Shown: positions 19,787 to 31,264 of the stretch, in pieces | Position numbering within the stretch: the first letter of the stretch is position 1 | How the letters are laid out: each line of letters starts with the position of its first letter | NCBI GenBank assembly: GCA_036362985.1 | Contig: JAYGXS010000003.1 | Location: 5,322,406-5,386,405, forward strand | Reading direction: 5' to 3' | DNA length: 64,000 nucleotides | DNA from: Ligula intestinalis | Taxonomy: Eukaryota; Platyhelminthes; Cestoda; Diphyllobothriidea; Diphyllobothriidae | The notes under the pieces: generated by a model | Seen by the model: only the letters and a program-made list of their open reading frames with translations | What the model was told of the DNA's origin: nothing | Database searches by the model: none | Program-made: the position numbers and the translations under genes

Positions 19787-20307
19787 CTGGCAGATGTCGC
19801 AGCCCAGCGTGTTTGGAATCCACCTTTTCTAGGTCCATCAACCCTCTCGCGAGGGGCAGCAGCGCTGTTCCACAAAGGGACTGCCGGTCACCCACAACTG
19901 CTGCCGAACTGCACCATGGGCCGCGATTGTTTTGGTGCCAAACGACCACTTGGCTGTAAGCCTGCCTACAGCTTTTCTGAGGACTTTTAGGGGAGGAGGG
20001 AGAATTTGGGAAGTAGAGGGGGGAGCAGCAGTAATTATCCTAGTAGCAGTAGCGGTGAAAGGGACTGTGTCTTAAGTATTAGTGATAGGCGTTCTAGTGC
20101 TACGGCATCTGACTGTGGGTACAGTTGCTGCTAGAGTTAGGTGTTATTGATGCTACTGCGGAGGCAAACTCTAAGAGGACTAAGAGTGCTTGTCATGGCG
20201 GTAGGACTACTATTTGAGTAGGAATCGCTACGATGGAAAAAGGTCATTTTAAGAGCACGGTAATGGAATGGTATAGGTATGGTTGTAGAGTCAACACTAG
20301 AAATATC

Positions 20308-20830
20308 AGGCAACTGATACAGAGGCAAGCTGGGCTAGCAACACGTAAGCGACAGCAAGCAGGAGCAATGCAGAGAACTCGTGCGAGAGAAAAAAACAGG
20401 AGTTTAGGCAGACTTGCACAGAATCTACCCACTCGCTCGCCACTCCCACCTCCGTATCCGGTGTAAAGACAAAGTCAATAAGACCGGGGATGAGGGAGGG
20501 TGTAGATGGCTGGCGCGATAAACACTCAGCACGCGCACACGTGACACAGCCATCTCGCTAGGTATGCTCCCGACTGCGCGGGAGCGCCATAAAGGCCACA
20601 TTAAGAGGGAGCCATTGCAGCCTGACTCTCAGTCCTCACACACAGTCCACACACACAGACACACGCGTACAGAAGGAGCAGCTACGTAGGGGGTCCGAGA
20701 TTTCCCCTCAGTTGGCAGACCCTCCAAGCCACGGCTTTTAGCGCACCGTGATAGATTCAGACGCATTCAGATTTATTATAGTGAGGGAAGAATCGCGCCG
20801 AGGTCGACCTCACTCTCTCCCCCACCGCAC
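20308..20830 (+). repeat. Direct repeat of about 500 bp, right copy
   Basis: Partner of 14610-15130. It differs mainly by a CA microsatellite attached at its right end (about 20828-20850) and small substitutions around 20640-20700. The 5.2 kb between the copies holds the RTE-type LINE. Confidence 0.8.
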
Positions 20831-20849
20831 ACACACACACACACACACA

Positions 20850-22115
20850 CCAATTGAAGAGCACTTGAACCTGCTCCGCCATCCTTCTTAAACAGCTGCC
20901 CCCCCAGTGTGTCATTTGCCCTCGGGTCTGGTTGGACGTAGTCAGCGGTAGCCCTGGCTTTGCCAGTAGTCACCTCACCTGAGTCTGCAACTTGGAGTTC
21001 CGTATACAGAAAATCCTTCCCGTAGGTGCCTTCAGCTTTCTACCTTCTAATGGGAATTTGACTCGAAGATTGTAATGTTCCAACTACAACCACTGCTTAG
21101 ACAGCTTCTTCGAGTTCACGTTTGGAAACTAAATTACAAGTAGCGAGCCCTGGTGTGTAGTCCTGTTACGTGGTTTCGTGTCTCTAGTTGTCAGTTTTTC
21201 GCATCCACTGTTATTGTGTGGAGATTTGTAGTGCAGCCCCTCTGTGGTGGGGGATGAATGCTTCGAACTGTGGTGGAGCTTTTATGTTTTTGCTTGACTT
21301 GTGTTTCTTAGTTTTCAGTCATTCAGCAAGAACTGACGTGTTGTGTTGTCACCAAGCAAATTCTGTGATCCTCAACCACATTTGGGAGGTTTGTGCTTCT
21401 TTTGGGTCGTTTTAAATTCTGGCAGGCTGATAATCTAAAGTTTGGCTCCCCTCTAAGTGTTTAAGCGGGAGCTTCAATGTGCGAAAGATCACAACAAACA
21501 TACCCATTTACAGGCGTTTCAAAAACTTGCTGATTTTGCCACATAAGGTTTAGGCCTTTATATCGATAAAAAGAAAGTATGGACTTTGACTGCAACACAA
21601 CTTTCACACACTCCACGCCCCTGTGATTACCGCATTAAATTTTTTCCAACCACCCTAATGTATCTGCCTCCATATTTTCCTGTGCCTGTGGCTAATACTT
21701 CCTAGATGTAATATATATTTTGCCGTTTCGTTTTAGCCCATTCCCTAATGAAAGGAAACCAGGAATCGAGCATTTCATTGAGCCAAATGCAAATCGCCTG
21801 TGTACTGGCCAACGCCTTCTACTGCACCTTCCCTGAACGTAGTGGCACAAACACCAGAGGCCACAAGCCTCCTTTTCCTTCCCTGAACTTTAATACGCTA
21901 TTTAAGAACCCGTAAGTGCCTTTTTACCCGGCTCTTTTTGAATCTTTTCTGTTAACTTATTAGGTAATTATTAATTTGCATTAAAGTCGTCCAACAGAGC
22001 TACTAAATCCCTGTCAGACCTTATTGGACTATCGCGATGCGCAATGCGCAGTGGCTTGTAAGGTTGGCAACTAAGAAGTGCACTCAAAACTCGCAATCAG
22101 CTCAGTGTGCCTGTT
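20850..22115. other. Stretch without a recognised gene
   Basis: I find no coding motif, tRNA-like head or repeat partner here; short open frames such as 21188-21415 have no supporting features. Confidence 0.5.
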
Positions 22116-22119
22116 TATG

Positions 22120-22265
22120 TGGAGTGGCGGACTGAGAGTCAGGCTGCAGTGGCTCCTTTATGTTAAGTCTATGGCGTTTTCACTCCGTGGGATTCGAGCC
22201 AGATATGCCCGCACGCTTAGGGGCGGCTTTGGCCGCGCCAGCCACCTGCACCCTCTCCCACCTTA
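22120..22265 (-). repeat. Diverged inverted copy of the 500-bp repeat
   Basis: The minus strand reads GGAGCCACTGCAGCCTGACT, CTCAGTCC, and GCAGGTGGCTGGCGCGGCC nearby, matching blocks of 14610-15130 in reversed order and orientation, with many substitutions. Confidence 0.5.
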
Positions 22266-22429
22266 GGTTCTCCTGATTTCGTCATTTTACCGTGCCATGC
22301 TGGGGGGGGAGGGAGAGCGTGCGATAGATGCTGCCCAAGCCTACTCTCCCCTTAATCTAAGTCACACGCGTATCACCACTCATGCGCTCCCTTGCTGTGG
22401 GGCACTACATTATTCGAACTGTCATGGAT

Positions 22430-23480
22430 TGGACGAGTACACGTATGAAGTATGGCTCATATGCGTTGAGAGAGAACAGAATAGATGCAGCACACTAGAG
22501 ACGCAAACTGTTAAATTCCTTGGGTGTGCCTGCGTCAACACCGGTTATACCAGCCAGTTAGGTAAGGAAGGCAGATAGGATAGCAGATAATATTTTAATG
22601 CCACAGTTCCTGTTTGTGCATCAACTCTGTCTTCTGTGTTTCCGGCAGCTTGTCCACTGTCTGTACACAGTGGTCTACTGTCGTCGGTGTTCCGGCTGCA
22701 GAATCTCGTCTAGGGCAACAGATTCTCGTGTCCCAGGAGCAGAATGCCTTATCGCTAGTAGCAGAGTGCCGCCTCCAGCGGTGGCAGCGTATTTTAGGAC
22801 CAGCGGTCTTTATTCCCTATTAGTATCCCTGCAGCCAGCATTCATAGGGTGTCCTCAGGGTGACACATCGCACCCTCAGTGACGCGCGCATGCGCATGCG
22901 TCCTTTCGTGACCCTTTGTCATGCGTGACCTCAGAACCCGGCCGGCGGCTGTCCTTGCGTCCTTGCGTGTCGGCCCTTGCGAGTCGCGCGTCTTGGCCCA
23001 TTCTGCCTTCGCCCGCTGATAGGTGAGCTTTCTTAGTTCCCTTGCCCCCAAGATGGCGAGAGTGACGACTGGCGTGCTGGGCCGTCCTAACAGAGTCAAA
23101 TGATTGTTCAACTACTGCTCCTTATCCCGCATACAGCCGCCTTCTTTCAGTCTTGCCGATACTACACACTTCGCGTGTCATTGGTTGATACTTTTGCACT
23201 TGTGATAGTGATGATTGTGATTGGACCCACATGGTGAACCACACTGCCGTACCTGGCCTAAATCTGTGTCGTAGGAGTATCTGTTTGTGTAGCCGGCGAT
23301 AAACAGAACTGTCGGCTGATTATATCGCCGGATGATCCAGCTCAATAAATTTACTGGAGTGTAAAGATGAATTGCAGCCAACATTACCACTATTTACCTC
23401 TTCGACTAGGACAATAAGCTAACTTCGGTGGGTTTTAATGATTTAACCGATGGAATTGCATGATAGAGGGGTGGTCTCCC
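22430..23480 (+). repeat. Dispersed repeat R1, copy 1, interrupted by an insert of about 590 bp
   Basis: The segments 22430-22505 and 23101-23480 align in order with the uninterrupted copy at 24240-24660. Shared blocks include TGAAGTATGG, TGCAGCAC/TGTAGCAC, CAGCCGCCTTCTTTCA versus CAGCCGCCTTTTTTCA, TGGTTGATACTTTTGCACTT and GATTATATCGCCGG. The 22506-23100 segment is absent from copy 2. No protein is encoded. Confidence 0.65.
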
Positions 23481-23894
23481 GCATTCACCCTCCCCTTTAC
23501 GGTGGGATGTTTTTGTAGGGACTCTCTACTCAAGGTCATAGACGCTTTTTGGTATTTTGCTCGTGTACATGTGGGCGCAAACGCGCATGTGGAATGTTTT
23601 AACACTTGTCTCCATTTTATTCCCGTGCCCTGCCGATTTTAAATATCTTGAAAATATGGTAAGGATAGCATTTTAAGCCCCTAGACTTGAAGTATATAGC
23701 TTGGACTGGTCTAGTCTATAAGTTCATTGTTACAGGAAGTAACCTGTTGCGTGTTAACTACGGCGTTCATATAACGACATACCCAAGTTGCAAAAATTAT
23801 CATCAGATAATTCAGGAGAATATTTGGTGATTGTGTCATTACCTTCGATAAATTCCCTTCAGGCCAATACATTTATATGGGAGGGTTAAAATTA

Positions 23895-24200
23895 AGCAAG
23901 CGATCGATAATGTTCGTATTTTCTTACAAGTGGGAGCCAACCAGAGCGAAGATTTGTGCATGCCGCTAAGTGACTGCGGGCCACGCCGGCTGTGTAGTTT
24001 CCACGAAGTTCTTTTGCGCACGCATGGTCGGTTTCATCAACCTGATAGCGGGCGCGTCTGCTGTTGCTAGCAGGCGCTGACCCAGGCACTTTGAATAATT
24101 TGGTGGGACCTTGTAGATCACTCGGAAAGCTTCTTTGGGAGCACCCCTCTATGTCCGGAATCAGCCAAGAATAGAGCTGTTTATGCTCCAGACTTCGCCT
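23895..24200 (-). pseudogene. Penelope-like element (family B) C-terminal fragment
   Basis: Minus-strand frames (with shifts) follow the family B tail found intact at 45300-45430: EAF(K)VVYKVxPNY...LGQRL, ATAxxxxIRL, KPxxRAQKN. Here YSWLIPDIEG, then SDLQGPTKLFKVPGS and KELRGNYTAGVARS are the same stretch read across frames. Only the region after the GIY-YIG core remains. Confidence 0.55.
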
Positions 24201-24239
24201 TTTCTTAGCCATGCCAAACCGTCATATATAAGACAAGAA

Positions 24240-24660
24240 CCTGCATGAAGTATGGTTCATTCTTGTTGAGAGAACAGGATAGATGTAGCACGTTAGATAT
24301 GGAGACAAGTGTTTGTTCATCCACTGCCCCTTACCTTGCAATCAGCCGCCTTTTTTCATTTATACCGATATTAAACATTTCCGGTGTAATTGGTTGATCC
24401 TTTTGCACTTGTGGTAGGGGTGATTGTGGTTGGATCCACTGCCGCGCCTGAACTAAGTGTGTTTCGGAGGGGAGTGTTAAGCAAGCGATAAACAAAAATA
24501 TCAGCCGATTATATCGCCGGCTAACTGGGCTCCATGCATTTACTAAAGTGAGAAGAAGGACTGCATCAAATACTACGTTTGTCACCCTCTTTGACTAAAT
24601 CAATAGGCTAACCGTTGTTGGATTGAATGATTATGGGATCGCACGATATAAGGGCGGTTG
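24240..24660 (+). repeat. Dispersed repeat R1, copy 2 (uninterrupted)
   Basis: Aligns throughout with 22430-22505 plus 23101-23480. It serves as the reference for the empty site of the insert in copy 1. Confidence 0.65.
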
Positions 24661-25880
24661 CATTTCCTCCTCCTCCTCATCCTCTAATGCGGAATGTCGC
24701 TCGTGTGCATGGTGTCCCAAAGACGTGTGTAATGTTTCCACACTAATTATCCAAATATTTACCCTGACCCGTAATCTTCCTGAATCTTTGCACAGGACCG
24801 TCTCTGTAAGGGGTCCTTCCTATTCCAGTAGGATTAAAGAAGACTTAATAGAGCCCAAATGGACACAATCGTGTACTTTATATAAAAGCTTTTTAATCTC
24901 GATAGAGTTGCTATACAGTTAAAATATAGATTATATGGAGTCGCGGAGTGTCTCCATGTGGGCAGTATTAGACCATTTTAATTGTCCCGCGCAAATAAGA
25001 TGTAGTGAACTCTAGACTAAACTTGTACCGTTCCATTTAATGTAAATAGGTATATATGGGGAATGTAGTAGACTTGAACTTTTCGTGTCTGCCTTTAACA
25101 GTGAGCAATGTTCTTTTCGACACCACCTAAATCTAACAGCCCAGTGTAGTCGTAGGGTACTCAGGAAGTTACTAAATACAAAAGTTGTAGGATGCCTACT
25201 GGCCAGGAGTTTAGTTGTAGCTTGGATGTACGTTTCGAAACACCGTCTTAACCCTCCATTTTAACTTCTGTCATGTGTCGACGGCAAGACGAAATCAATC
25301 AATCACTCAATCAATTTATGAGAAATACATGACCATTTTCTCAGAGCGTAGATAATTTTATGGCTTTCCTTAGACATAATTTGTATAGCCTGTAACTTGG
25401 AAACCTTGCATTTTAAGTCTGACGGCCACTCAGGTTGAACATTATGTAGCAATTTATAAAAGGGTTTTAACGCCGAAAGACAACCCTTCTTCAAGTATAC
25501 AATTTAAAGGAGAAGTAATTTGCTGAGCATTGAAAACAAATATAAAATTTATGGATATATGTGCATTTTTATGACATTAAAAACCATTGCAAAGAATGCA
25601 TACACCATTAGAAATAATTTTTTACAGAGTATGCGCTTTCTGCGGACACTCAGAAGGAAGCTCCTTCAGAAGTTGGCATCCTGAATTTACTGATTTTAGG
25701 CTGAACGGTTATCAATATTACCACTCCAGTTACGTGACTCCTTTTAACTGAAAAAACATTACAGATTTTCGGTTCACATTTCATGACATAAAAAATCTAC
25801 TTCAGGGCTCTATTTTAGACCAAATTACGATTTTAACGGTGAACCTTTTGGCTCAATTCAAACATAATTTTACGGCAGTT
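24661..25880. other. AT-rich stretch, no gene; dispersed-repeat fragment at 25650-25685
   Basis: The block AAGGAAGCTCCTTCAGAAGT plus TGGCATCCTGAA repeats the sequence at 8140-8190. Nothing else recognisable. Confidence 0.5.
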
Positions 25881-26486
25881 TCACTCAAAGATGAATTTGG
25901 ATAATCCAACTGAGCTGTATGTGAATAGGCAGATATTGGGAAGTGGAAGAGACTTTAACTGTTCATGTCTGATATTGCCAGTTCTCTCCAACGTGTTGCA
26001 GCTGCGGTTGCTGGTGCCGCGGCGATGCAATTGATTCACAAGCAACACAGGTCCAAAGTTCAGAAGGTCATCTGCATTCTTCACTACTTCTCCCGTGTGC
26101 TCGCTGATGATGGCGCGCCCACGGGTGCGGTCACCTTTGCTCGCCGCTGTCTCAACCATCCGCCGGACTTTGAATCGAGCACTGTCCTGATTGGTTCCGT
26201 CCCGCTCGGTACTAGCTCTCCGAGTCTCATTGAGGATGCCGAAAGCGACTGTTTGCAGGAGAGTATTATTCAAAATGGCTAGGTGTATATGACGAAATGC
26301 ATGCCTGATCAGACTGCTCTTGTGTGGCCAAACTATTGATTTAGATGTATGCATGTTTGAGCTGTTTCGACGACGATAAGTGACCCCGATTAGGAAGTAC
26401 GCATAGATGCAGCTAACGTCAGCGATCCCCTCGCCCCTTAAATGCTCTAAGCGTTTGTTTGGCGCCAGAATTGTCCCTGGAGTCAA
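25881..26486 (-). other. Island open on both strands (201 and 106 codons), function unrecognised
   Basis: The minus strand is open for 201 codons and the plus strand, over 25965-26282, for 106 codons (ATG start, ending TAG). The stretch is richer in G and C than its AT-rich flanks. The plus-strand peptide is rich in Ala and has no motif I know; the minus-strand peptide includes EHTGEVVKNADDLL, which weakly recalls the GIY-YIG part of the Penelope copies (AEH.AVVKKND). It may be a relic of an element. No start or function is assigned. Confidence 0.35.
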
Positions 26487-27043
26487 AGTTGTTTCAGGTT
26501 ACTTTAATTGTTTCCAATACGTACACTTTACCCCTAATGTAATCGATGCCTTGTCCAAAAAAATTCACATGTGTTTAGGCATACGTAAACATTTCGGATT
26601 AAACCTGCGTGTATACAAATTCCAAACGCCACCCCAGGTTTGTTCAAATTTTGACTTTTCGCATGCTGCCTTCTGAAGGCTGGCATTCACTCTGCTAAAA
26701 ATGTGAAAATACAAACCCCCTAAGATATGTTCTATTGCTGCTTAGTGGCAATGAGAAATGTGTTGATGATCAAAATCATTGGAATTAGGAATTTCTTAAT
26801 AGGCACCTAGATGCCAGACCTGCTTAGTTATATTAGGCCGCTAATTTTATAGCCGTTTTATTCGATTTACTCTTCGAAATCAGCTAACAAGAGCTGATAT
26901 AATATTTATTCATCCATGCTGTTCTCGACCAGGGGAAAAGTTAACTACTCACTTTATGATAGGAGGAAACAGGCAAGTCTCAGAAAGTGGTTCAAAAAGA
27001 ACGACGAGAAGATCGCCAGAACAATAAGTTTATTAGCCTGACA

Positions 27044-27073
27044 TTTCGAACACTAGACTGCACACATCGTCAG
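27044..27073 (-). ncRNA. Penelope terminal hairpin motif (hammerhead-like core), antisense copy
   Basis: The minus strand reads CTGACGA, 19 bases able to form an imperfect stem, then GAAA, followed by TGTCAGGCTAATAAA. The core letters match the hammerhead ribozyme consensus CUGANGA...GAAA. See the finding on this motif for the caveat about an extra U. Confidence 0.5.
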
Positions 27074-27446
27074 AGACAACTGCAGAAAAGGATGATAAAG
27101 ACACAATTTGCACATTACTTATCGTCTGTGACGGCCACACGACACATGCAATTAAAAATTAGCAGTTCTCGCGATCACCGTTTGGGGTCGTGATCCATAC
27201 GATAATGGCTTTTCAGTCAGATTCAGGGGCCGAAAGACTAACTGCCACGGCAGGAAACGGCTGAAGTAGTTTACTAGGTGTGGTGCAGTTGTGGAAAAAG
27301 TAACTACGTCGAATGAATATGACGATTAGTCTGGATGTGAATTGCCGAGCACACAGAAGCCGTGAGGAAGGGTGTAAGCCCTCAGGTTGCAGCCTTCTTC
27401 ACGGGACCCGGCCATGCTATCAAACAAGAAAGTCAGTAGCCTGACA

Positions 27447-27488
27447 TTTCGGATTTTCTCTCGAAACCATCATCACAGGCAGTTGCAG
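27447..27488 (-). ncRNA. Penelope terminal hairpin motif, divergent antisense copy
   Basis: The minus strand reads CTGTGATGATGG, then a longer spacer and GAAATGTCAGGCTACTGA. The flank after GAAA is nearly the same as in the copy at 27044, but the first half has an insertion. Confidence 0.4.
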
Positions 27489-27746
27489 TCCGACCAAAAT
27501 ACTTCTGTATCCCCTTTTGCGTTTCCTTCGCAAACGTGGAATAACTATCCGAATAACGTTCTGCACTAAGCCAGACTTCTTGCAAAGTTATTTCCCAACC
27601 AGTGTCTTTTCGTTTGACCACTGGTTCTGCAGAAAAAAAGGATCTGGAGTGGAAAACACTGAATCAATGCGTGCTTATTTGCAAAAAAGGACCACAATGA
27701 AAATTCATAAACAGAGTACTGAGGTCATTTATGGAAACAAAATCTA

Positions 27747-28277
27747 ATGCGGAACGTTTATCTAAAAGCATTTATAAACCAATGCCTACGCGTTTGGCCC
27801 CGGAGGACCCAAACAGAAGAACCACCGAAGATATGGCACGCTCTGCCATACATAAAAGACGTCTCAGAAGCGACTGAACGCATCGCTGTGGGACTAGGTG
27901 TTGGAATTGCTCACAGACCCAAAGCTACAATGCGCAGCAGAGTGATGAAAATAAAAGACCTGCTTACGCAGAATGAAAAATCTGGTGTAGTATATCACAT
28001 CCCATGCCTAAACTGTCCCTGTAATTATACAGGTCAAAGGGAACACATGCTCGGATCGCATATACGTGAACACAAGCAGGCCCTGCGACGAGGCGACGAA
28101 TCATCACAAGTTGCAACTCACACCTACGAAACAGGCCATGAGTTCAACTTCGCTGCCGTCAAGGTACTCGCCCACGCGGGAAACAAGACGAGCAGAGAAT
28201 TTATCGAAGCCTTGTCCACGGACGAGAATTTGGTCAACAGATGTGTCGAATTGGCGCCAGCATACAGGGCCTAACGC
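27747..28277 (+). pseudogene. GIY-YIG endonuclease end of Penelope-like element (family A)
   Basis: The uninterrupted 175-codon frame has the connector VGLGVGIAHRPKATMRSRVM, then the endonuclease: SGVVYHIPCLNCPCNYTGQ (GIY as VVY and YIG as YTG), HIREHKQALRRGD, HTYETGHEFNF and FIEALSTDENLVNR, which contains the expected catalytic Glu. The two Cys in the C-x-x-C between the half motifs are kept. It ends at TAA after LAPAYRA. Upstream RT frames are lost, so I classify it as a remnant although this domain is intact. Confidence 0.8.
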
Positions 28278-28654
28278 TATTGCAAACGATCACATCCAGA
28301 CCCCGCCGTAATCAATTGGCCCAAAATTCTCCATAATCATCCCACTTTCGATGCTGACGTGGCCATTTGGCGCCCAAGCCTACAAAATCCCTCGCTTCTC
28401 ATCCTCCTTCCCTTCTCCTATGACTTTTTTAATTGCCCATACCTCCCACCATAACTATTACTTGTTTTGTTGACGATTCTATTTCTGTAAATATTTCCAC
28501 CCAACTTGTCGATCTTGCCTACTGGCACAGGCTAGCACAGCCCTCAGTGGCAAGTCGGCAGCACACAAAATTATTTATTTTCTGCACGTTCAAAATTTTA
28601 GTTATTGTACACATGCCCCAAGTAGCTTCCACATTTGTTGCTGTTTCTCCACCT

Positions 28655-28684
28655 CTGACGATGGGCTCTTGTAAGAGCTCGAAA
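28655..28684 (+). ncRNA. Penelope terminal hairpin motif, sense copy
   Basis: CTGACGA, a 19-base spacer that forms an 8-bp stem (GGGCTCTT with AAGAGCTC, one G-T), then GAAA. An AATAAA follows within about 15 bases. It lies about 380 bp downstream of the family A coding end. Confidence 0.5.
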
Positions 28685-28739
28685 GCCCAGGAAAAAATAA
28701 ATTTTGTTCCAGTGATCGACCATATGTCTCCTTTACCAA

Positions 28740-29705
28740 AATCTAATGTACTGTAATTTCGGATCGCTGGGTGAACTAGATGCGATTACTTTGAATTCTA
28801 AGTAAAAACAGTAAAATTATTAAGTTTAGGAGGGGATTTGTATACCAGGTAATGTTTTGTACAAAAAGCCATCAATATTCTGTGCTATATACATTAGCTA
28901 AGGAAACCGGAGAGCCTGCTACAGTACTATTCAGAGCACTATTCAGGTAAATGTTTCGGGAACCAAAGAAACTAAATGTCGAATGCCACCGAAGTAGTCA
29001 TCCATCCGTTTAACCAGTAACTCGCCGTAGAGGGAGAGATAGCAGACTTACTGTACATATCTCTACAGTTTTGACGCTGATTTTGAATATTATAATTTCG
29101 TTCGTTCACATTTGAGGAGTTAAACGGGCAACACTTATAGGAAATGTTGTACTCAACCTAAAATAGATGCTCATGAGTATTTTACTCTAAATCTGCTTAA
29201 AAATTAATATCTTTACTTCCACACTAGGACTATTCATTTATTTTCCCTGACTACTTTAGCTAATCTAAACTAGCTTACAAAGAGAAATGTTTGCTTGAGT
29301 GGAAACGATAAGCGAACGCCTATGAGCTCTCTAATAAATAACTTCAGTGAAAATGCCTTTTAAAATAACGATTAGTTCGAATTTGACTCTGACAAAACCT
29401 TGGCATCTAAAAATCTGCCCAAATAGTTGACTTTGAACAGAAAATGCATATAATGTTTCATCCTGAAGAATGTCTCCTGAGAAATGTATATTTTGAGGGT
29501 TAATTGGTCAGCAGGCTTTTGCAGTTTTGTTTTAGGCTAGTTGCACCACATTGCACAGCATGTCACTAACCGACCTGACCTGCAATCTGAAGAGGATGAT
29601 TCATTGCATTTATTTGGGTTAGAAAGTCTGACCTGTCTGTGGCTTCTAGCGGCGTCTCGTGGGTCGCAACTACGCTCGAAGCCCTCTGATGCATTAGGCA
29701 GATAG
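28740..29705. other. AT-rich stretch, nothing recognised
   Basis: No repeat partner, coding motif or RNA-like structure seen by eye. Confidence 0.5.
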
Positions 29706-29850
29706 CATTGCCAAAAAAGACTAGGGAGACTGAAATGACCATTTCTGTCGGATTAGGCCGTCATATCCAAAACCAGGTGATGCATCATCTATAGTTCGAA
29801 CCTGTGAACTTGTTGGCTAGAAGTCCAACACGGTTACCAATGAAGAAGAA
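29706..29850 (-). repeat. tRNA-derived SINE copy with adjoining GAA-rich minisatellite
   Basis: The minus strand has GTGTTGGACTTCTAGCCAAC, then ACAGGTTCGAAC (B box), the core ATATGACGGCCTAATCCGAC and AGAAATGGTCATTTCAGTCT. Next to its head lies an irregular (GAAGAAGAACAAGATC)-type tract at 29843-29935. Confidence 0.7.
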
Positions 29851-30269
29851 CAAGATCGAAGAAGAACAAGAAGTAGATCGAAGAAGAAGAACATCGAAGT
29901 ATAAGAAGAACATCGAAGAAGAACAAGAAAAACAAGACGTTATTGAACCACATTTTGGAGTTGCAACCATTATAGTTTTTGTACACTTTTGTCCCATGTC
30001 GGATACAGTAGACGCAATCTGGAATTCTGCCTACACGACCGCTGAGGCACAATAAGTATTATCTTATGTTATGAAAGCGTTTTATTTACAGCGTTATACG
30101 GACAGCCGCCAATACCGGTCCTTGTATGGAAGTATTTATGCCAAGCAGCCGATGAAGTATGCCTCTGAAACAGAATGTCCTATTCTTCGCAGAAGTCTGG
30201 GAATCAGAAAACCTTCGGGATAGAATAACAACCTCAAAGTCAAAACGTGGTACAGCGAGCGAATGCTGC

Positions 30270-31215
30270 AATTTGCTGTCACTGCTGATCGGGTATATAT
30301 TCACTCAGGAATGTGCGAACACCGATCGAATAGGCTTCCGAACTAAAAAAGTTCATGTGGTGGTCAGAGGTCCCCAACGGGTGACCGCCTGCCAGGCCTA
30401 TTCCGGCCAAGTCATAATAGCAGTAAGGGGGTATGACAGCATCTGGGGGTAACTTGATACAGAATTGTTTCGGGCTTATTAGCCTTCATCAGCCAAGCAT
30501 AACCCTGAACACCAGCTGGTCGGACAACACAAACAAACGCACTCACAGACGGCGCAGTTGGTCCCCCACTGGTGTCTATCAGATGGGTCATAAGCACTTC
30601 ATCGAACCGCAGTTCATCAGCCCCTCGCCACCTGCCATTTGCTGTCACTGGTGATCAGGTATATATTCACTCAGGAATGTGCGAACACCGATCGAATAGG
30701 CTTCCGAACTAAAAAAGTTCATGTGGTGGTCAGAGGTCCCCAACGGGTGACCGCCTGCCAGGCCGATTCCGGCCAAGTCATAATAGCAGTAAGGGGGGTA
30801 TGACAGCATCTGGGGGTAACTTGATACAGAATTGTTTCGGGCTTATTAGCCTTTATCAGCCAAGCATAACCCTGAACACCAGCTGGTCGGACAACACAAA
30901 CAAACGCACTCACAGACGGCGCAGTTGGTCCCCCACTGGTGTCTATCAGATGGGTAATAAGCACTTCATCGAACCGCAGTTCATCAGCCCCTCGCCACCT
31001 GCCATTTGCTGTCACTGCTGATCGGGTATATATTCACTCAGGAATGTGCGAACACCGATCGAATAGGCTTCCGAACTAAACAAAGTTCATGTGGTGGTCA
31101 GACGTCCCCAACGGGTGACCGCCTGCCAGGCCGATTCCGGCCAAGTCATAATGATGAAGGCTAATAAGCCCGGAACAGTTCTCTATCAAGTTACCCCTAG
31201 ACGCTGTCATACTCC
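30270..31215 (-). repeat. 367-bp tandem array of a SINE-related unit (about 2.5 copies)
   Basis: The block GATC(G/A)GGTATATATTCACTC recurs at 30287, 30653 and 31020 (spacing 366 and 367). Read on the minus strand the unit has GGTTCGATGAAGTGC (B-box-like), then CTTGGCTGATGAAGGCTAAT and AAGCCCGAAACAATTC, the same core as the SINEs. In the third unit, after about 31150, the sequence switches to the reverse complement of the unit end and runs into an (AT)n tract at 31223-31264. Confidence 0.85.
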
Positions 31216-31222
31216 CCTTACT

Positions 31223-31224
31223 GA

Positions 31225-31257
<33 letters not shown>

Positions 31258-31264
31258 ATATATG
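31223..31264. repeat. (TA)n microsatellite between SINE array and CR1 copy B
   Basis: About 40 bases of TA repeats with two TTTATA interruptions. In intact CR1 copy A the homologous position is a short TATATATA within the codons for the LIYIDD segment. Confidence 0.85.

Larger units (their letters stand above)
15885..19800 (-). mobile_element. Decayed RTE-type LINE with C-terminal C2H2 zinc fingers
   Basis: Endonuclease (19786-18998), linker (18952-18364), reverse transcriptase (18364-17153) and a C-terminal tail with a zinc-finger array (16855 to about 15990) are all on the minus strand but spread over frames, with several frameshifts. The 3' end carries two stacked splice-donor-like sequences, CACAG|GTGAGT at about 15916 and CTCAG|GTAAGT at about 15899. 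The domain order EN-RT without RNase H and the motif style (SGKAPGSDGIPAEIYK, VKQGCVLAPTLFS) fit the RTE clade. It is much more GC-rich than its surroundings. Confidence 0.85.
26980..28740 (+). mobile_element. Penelope-like element, family A, 5'-truncated, with terminal hairpin motifs
   Basis: The GIY-YIG-containing coding end (27747-28277) is preceded by two antisense copies of the terminal hairpin motif (27044-27073 and 27447-27488) and followed by a sense copy (28655-28684) with an adjacent AAAAAATAAAT. No RT core (YxDD) is present, so the N-terminal two thirds is missing. Order and orientation of the motifs resemble the inverted arrangement around 44171-46014. Confidence 0.75.

Noticed and set aside
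14610..20830. LTR retrotransposon defined by the 500-bp direct repeats
   Set aside because: No primer-binding site, polypurine tract, gag-pol frame or clear TG...CA ends; the interior is an antisense LINE.
27044..28684. Calling the hairpin motif a proven hammerhead ribozyme
   Set aside because: The core letters fit, but an extra U at the stem II junction and no visible convincing stem III leave activity unproven; recorded as a candidate only.
29804..30055. Glu/Arg/Lys-rich open frame
   Set aside because: It is produced by the GAAGAA-type minisatellite next to a SINE head.
30270..31215. CRISPR-like or gene array reading of the regular 367-bp repeat
   Set aside because: The units are long, nearly identical and SINE-related with no unique spacers; the genome is eukaryotic.
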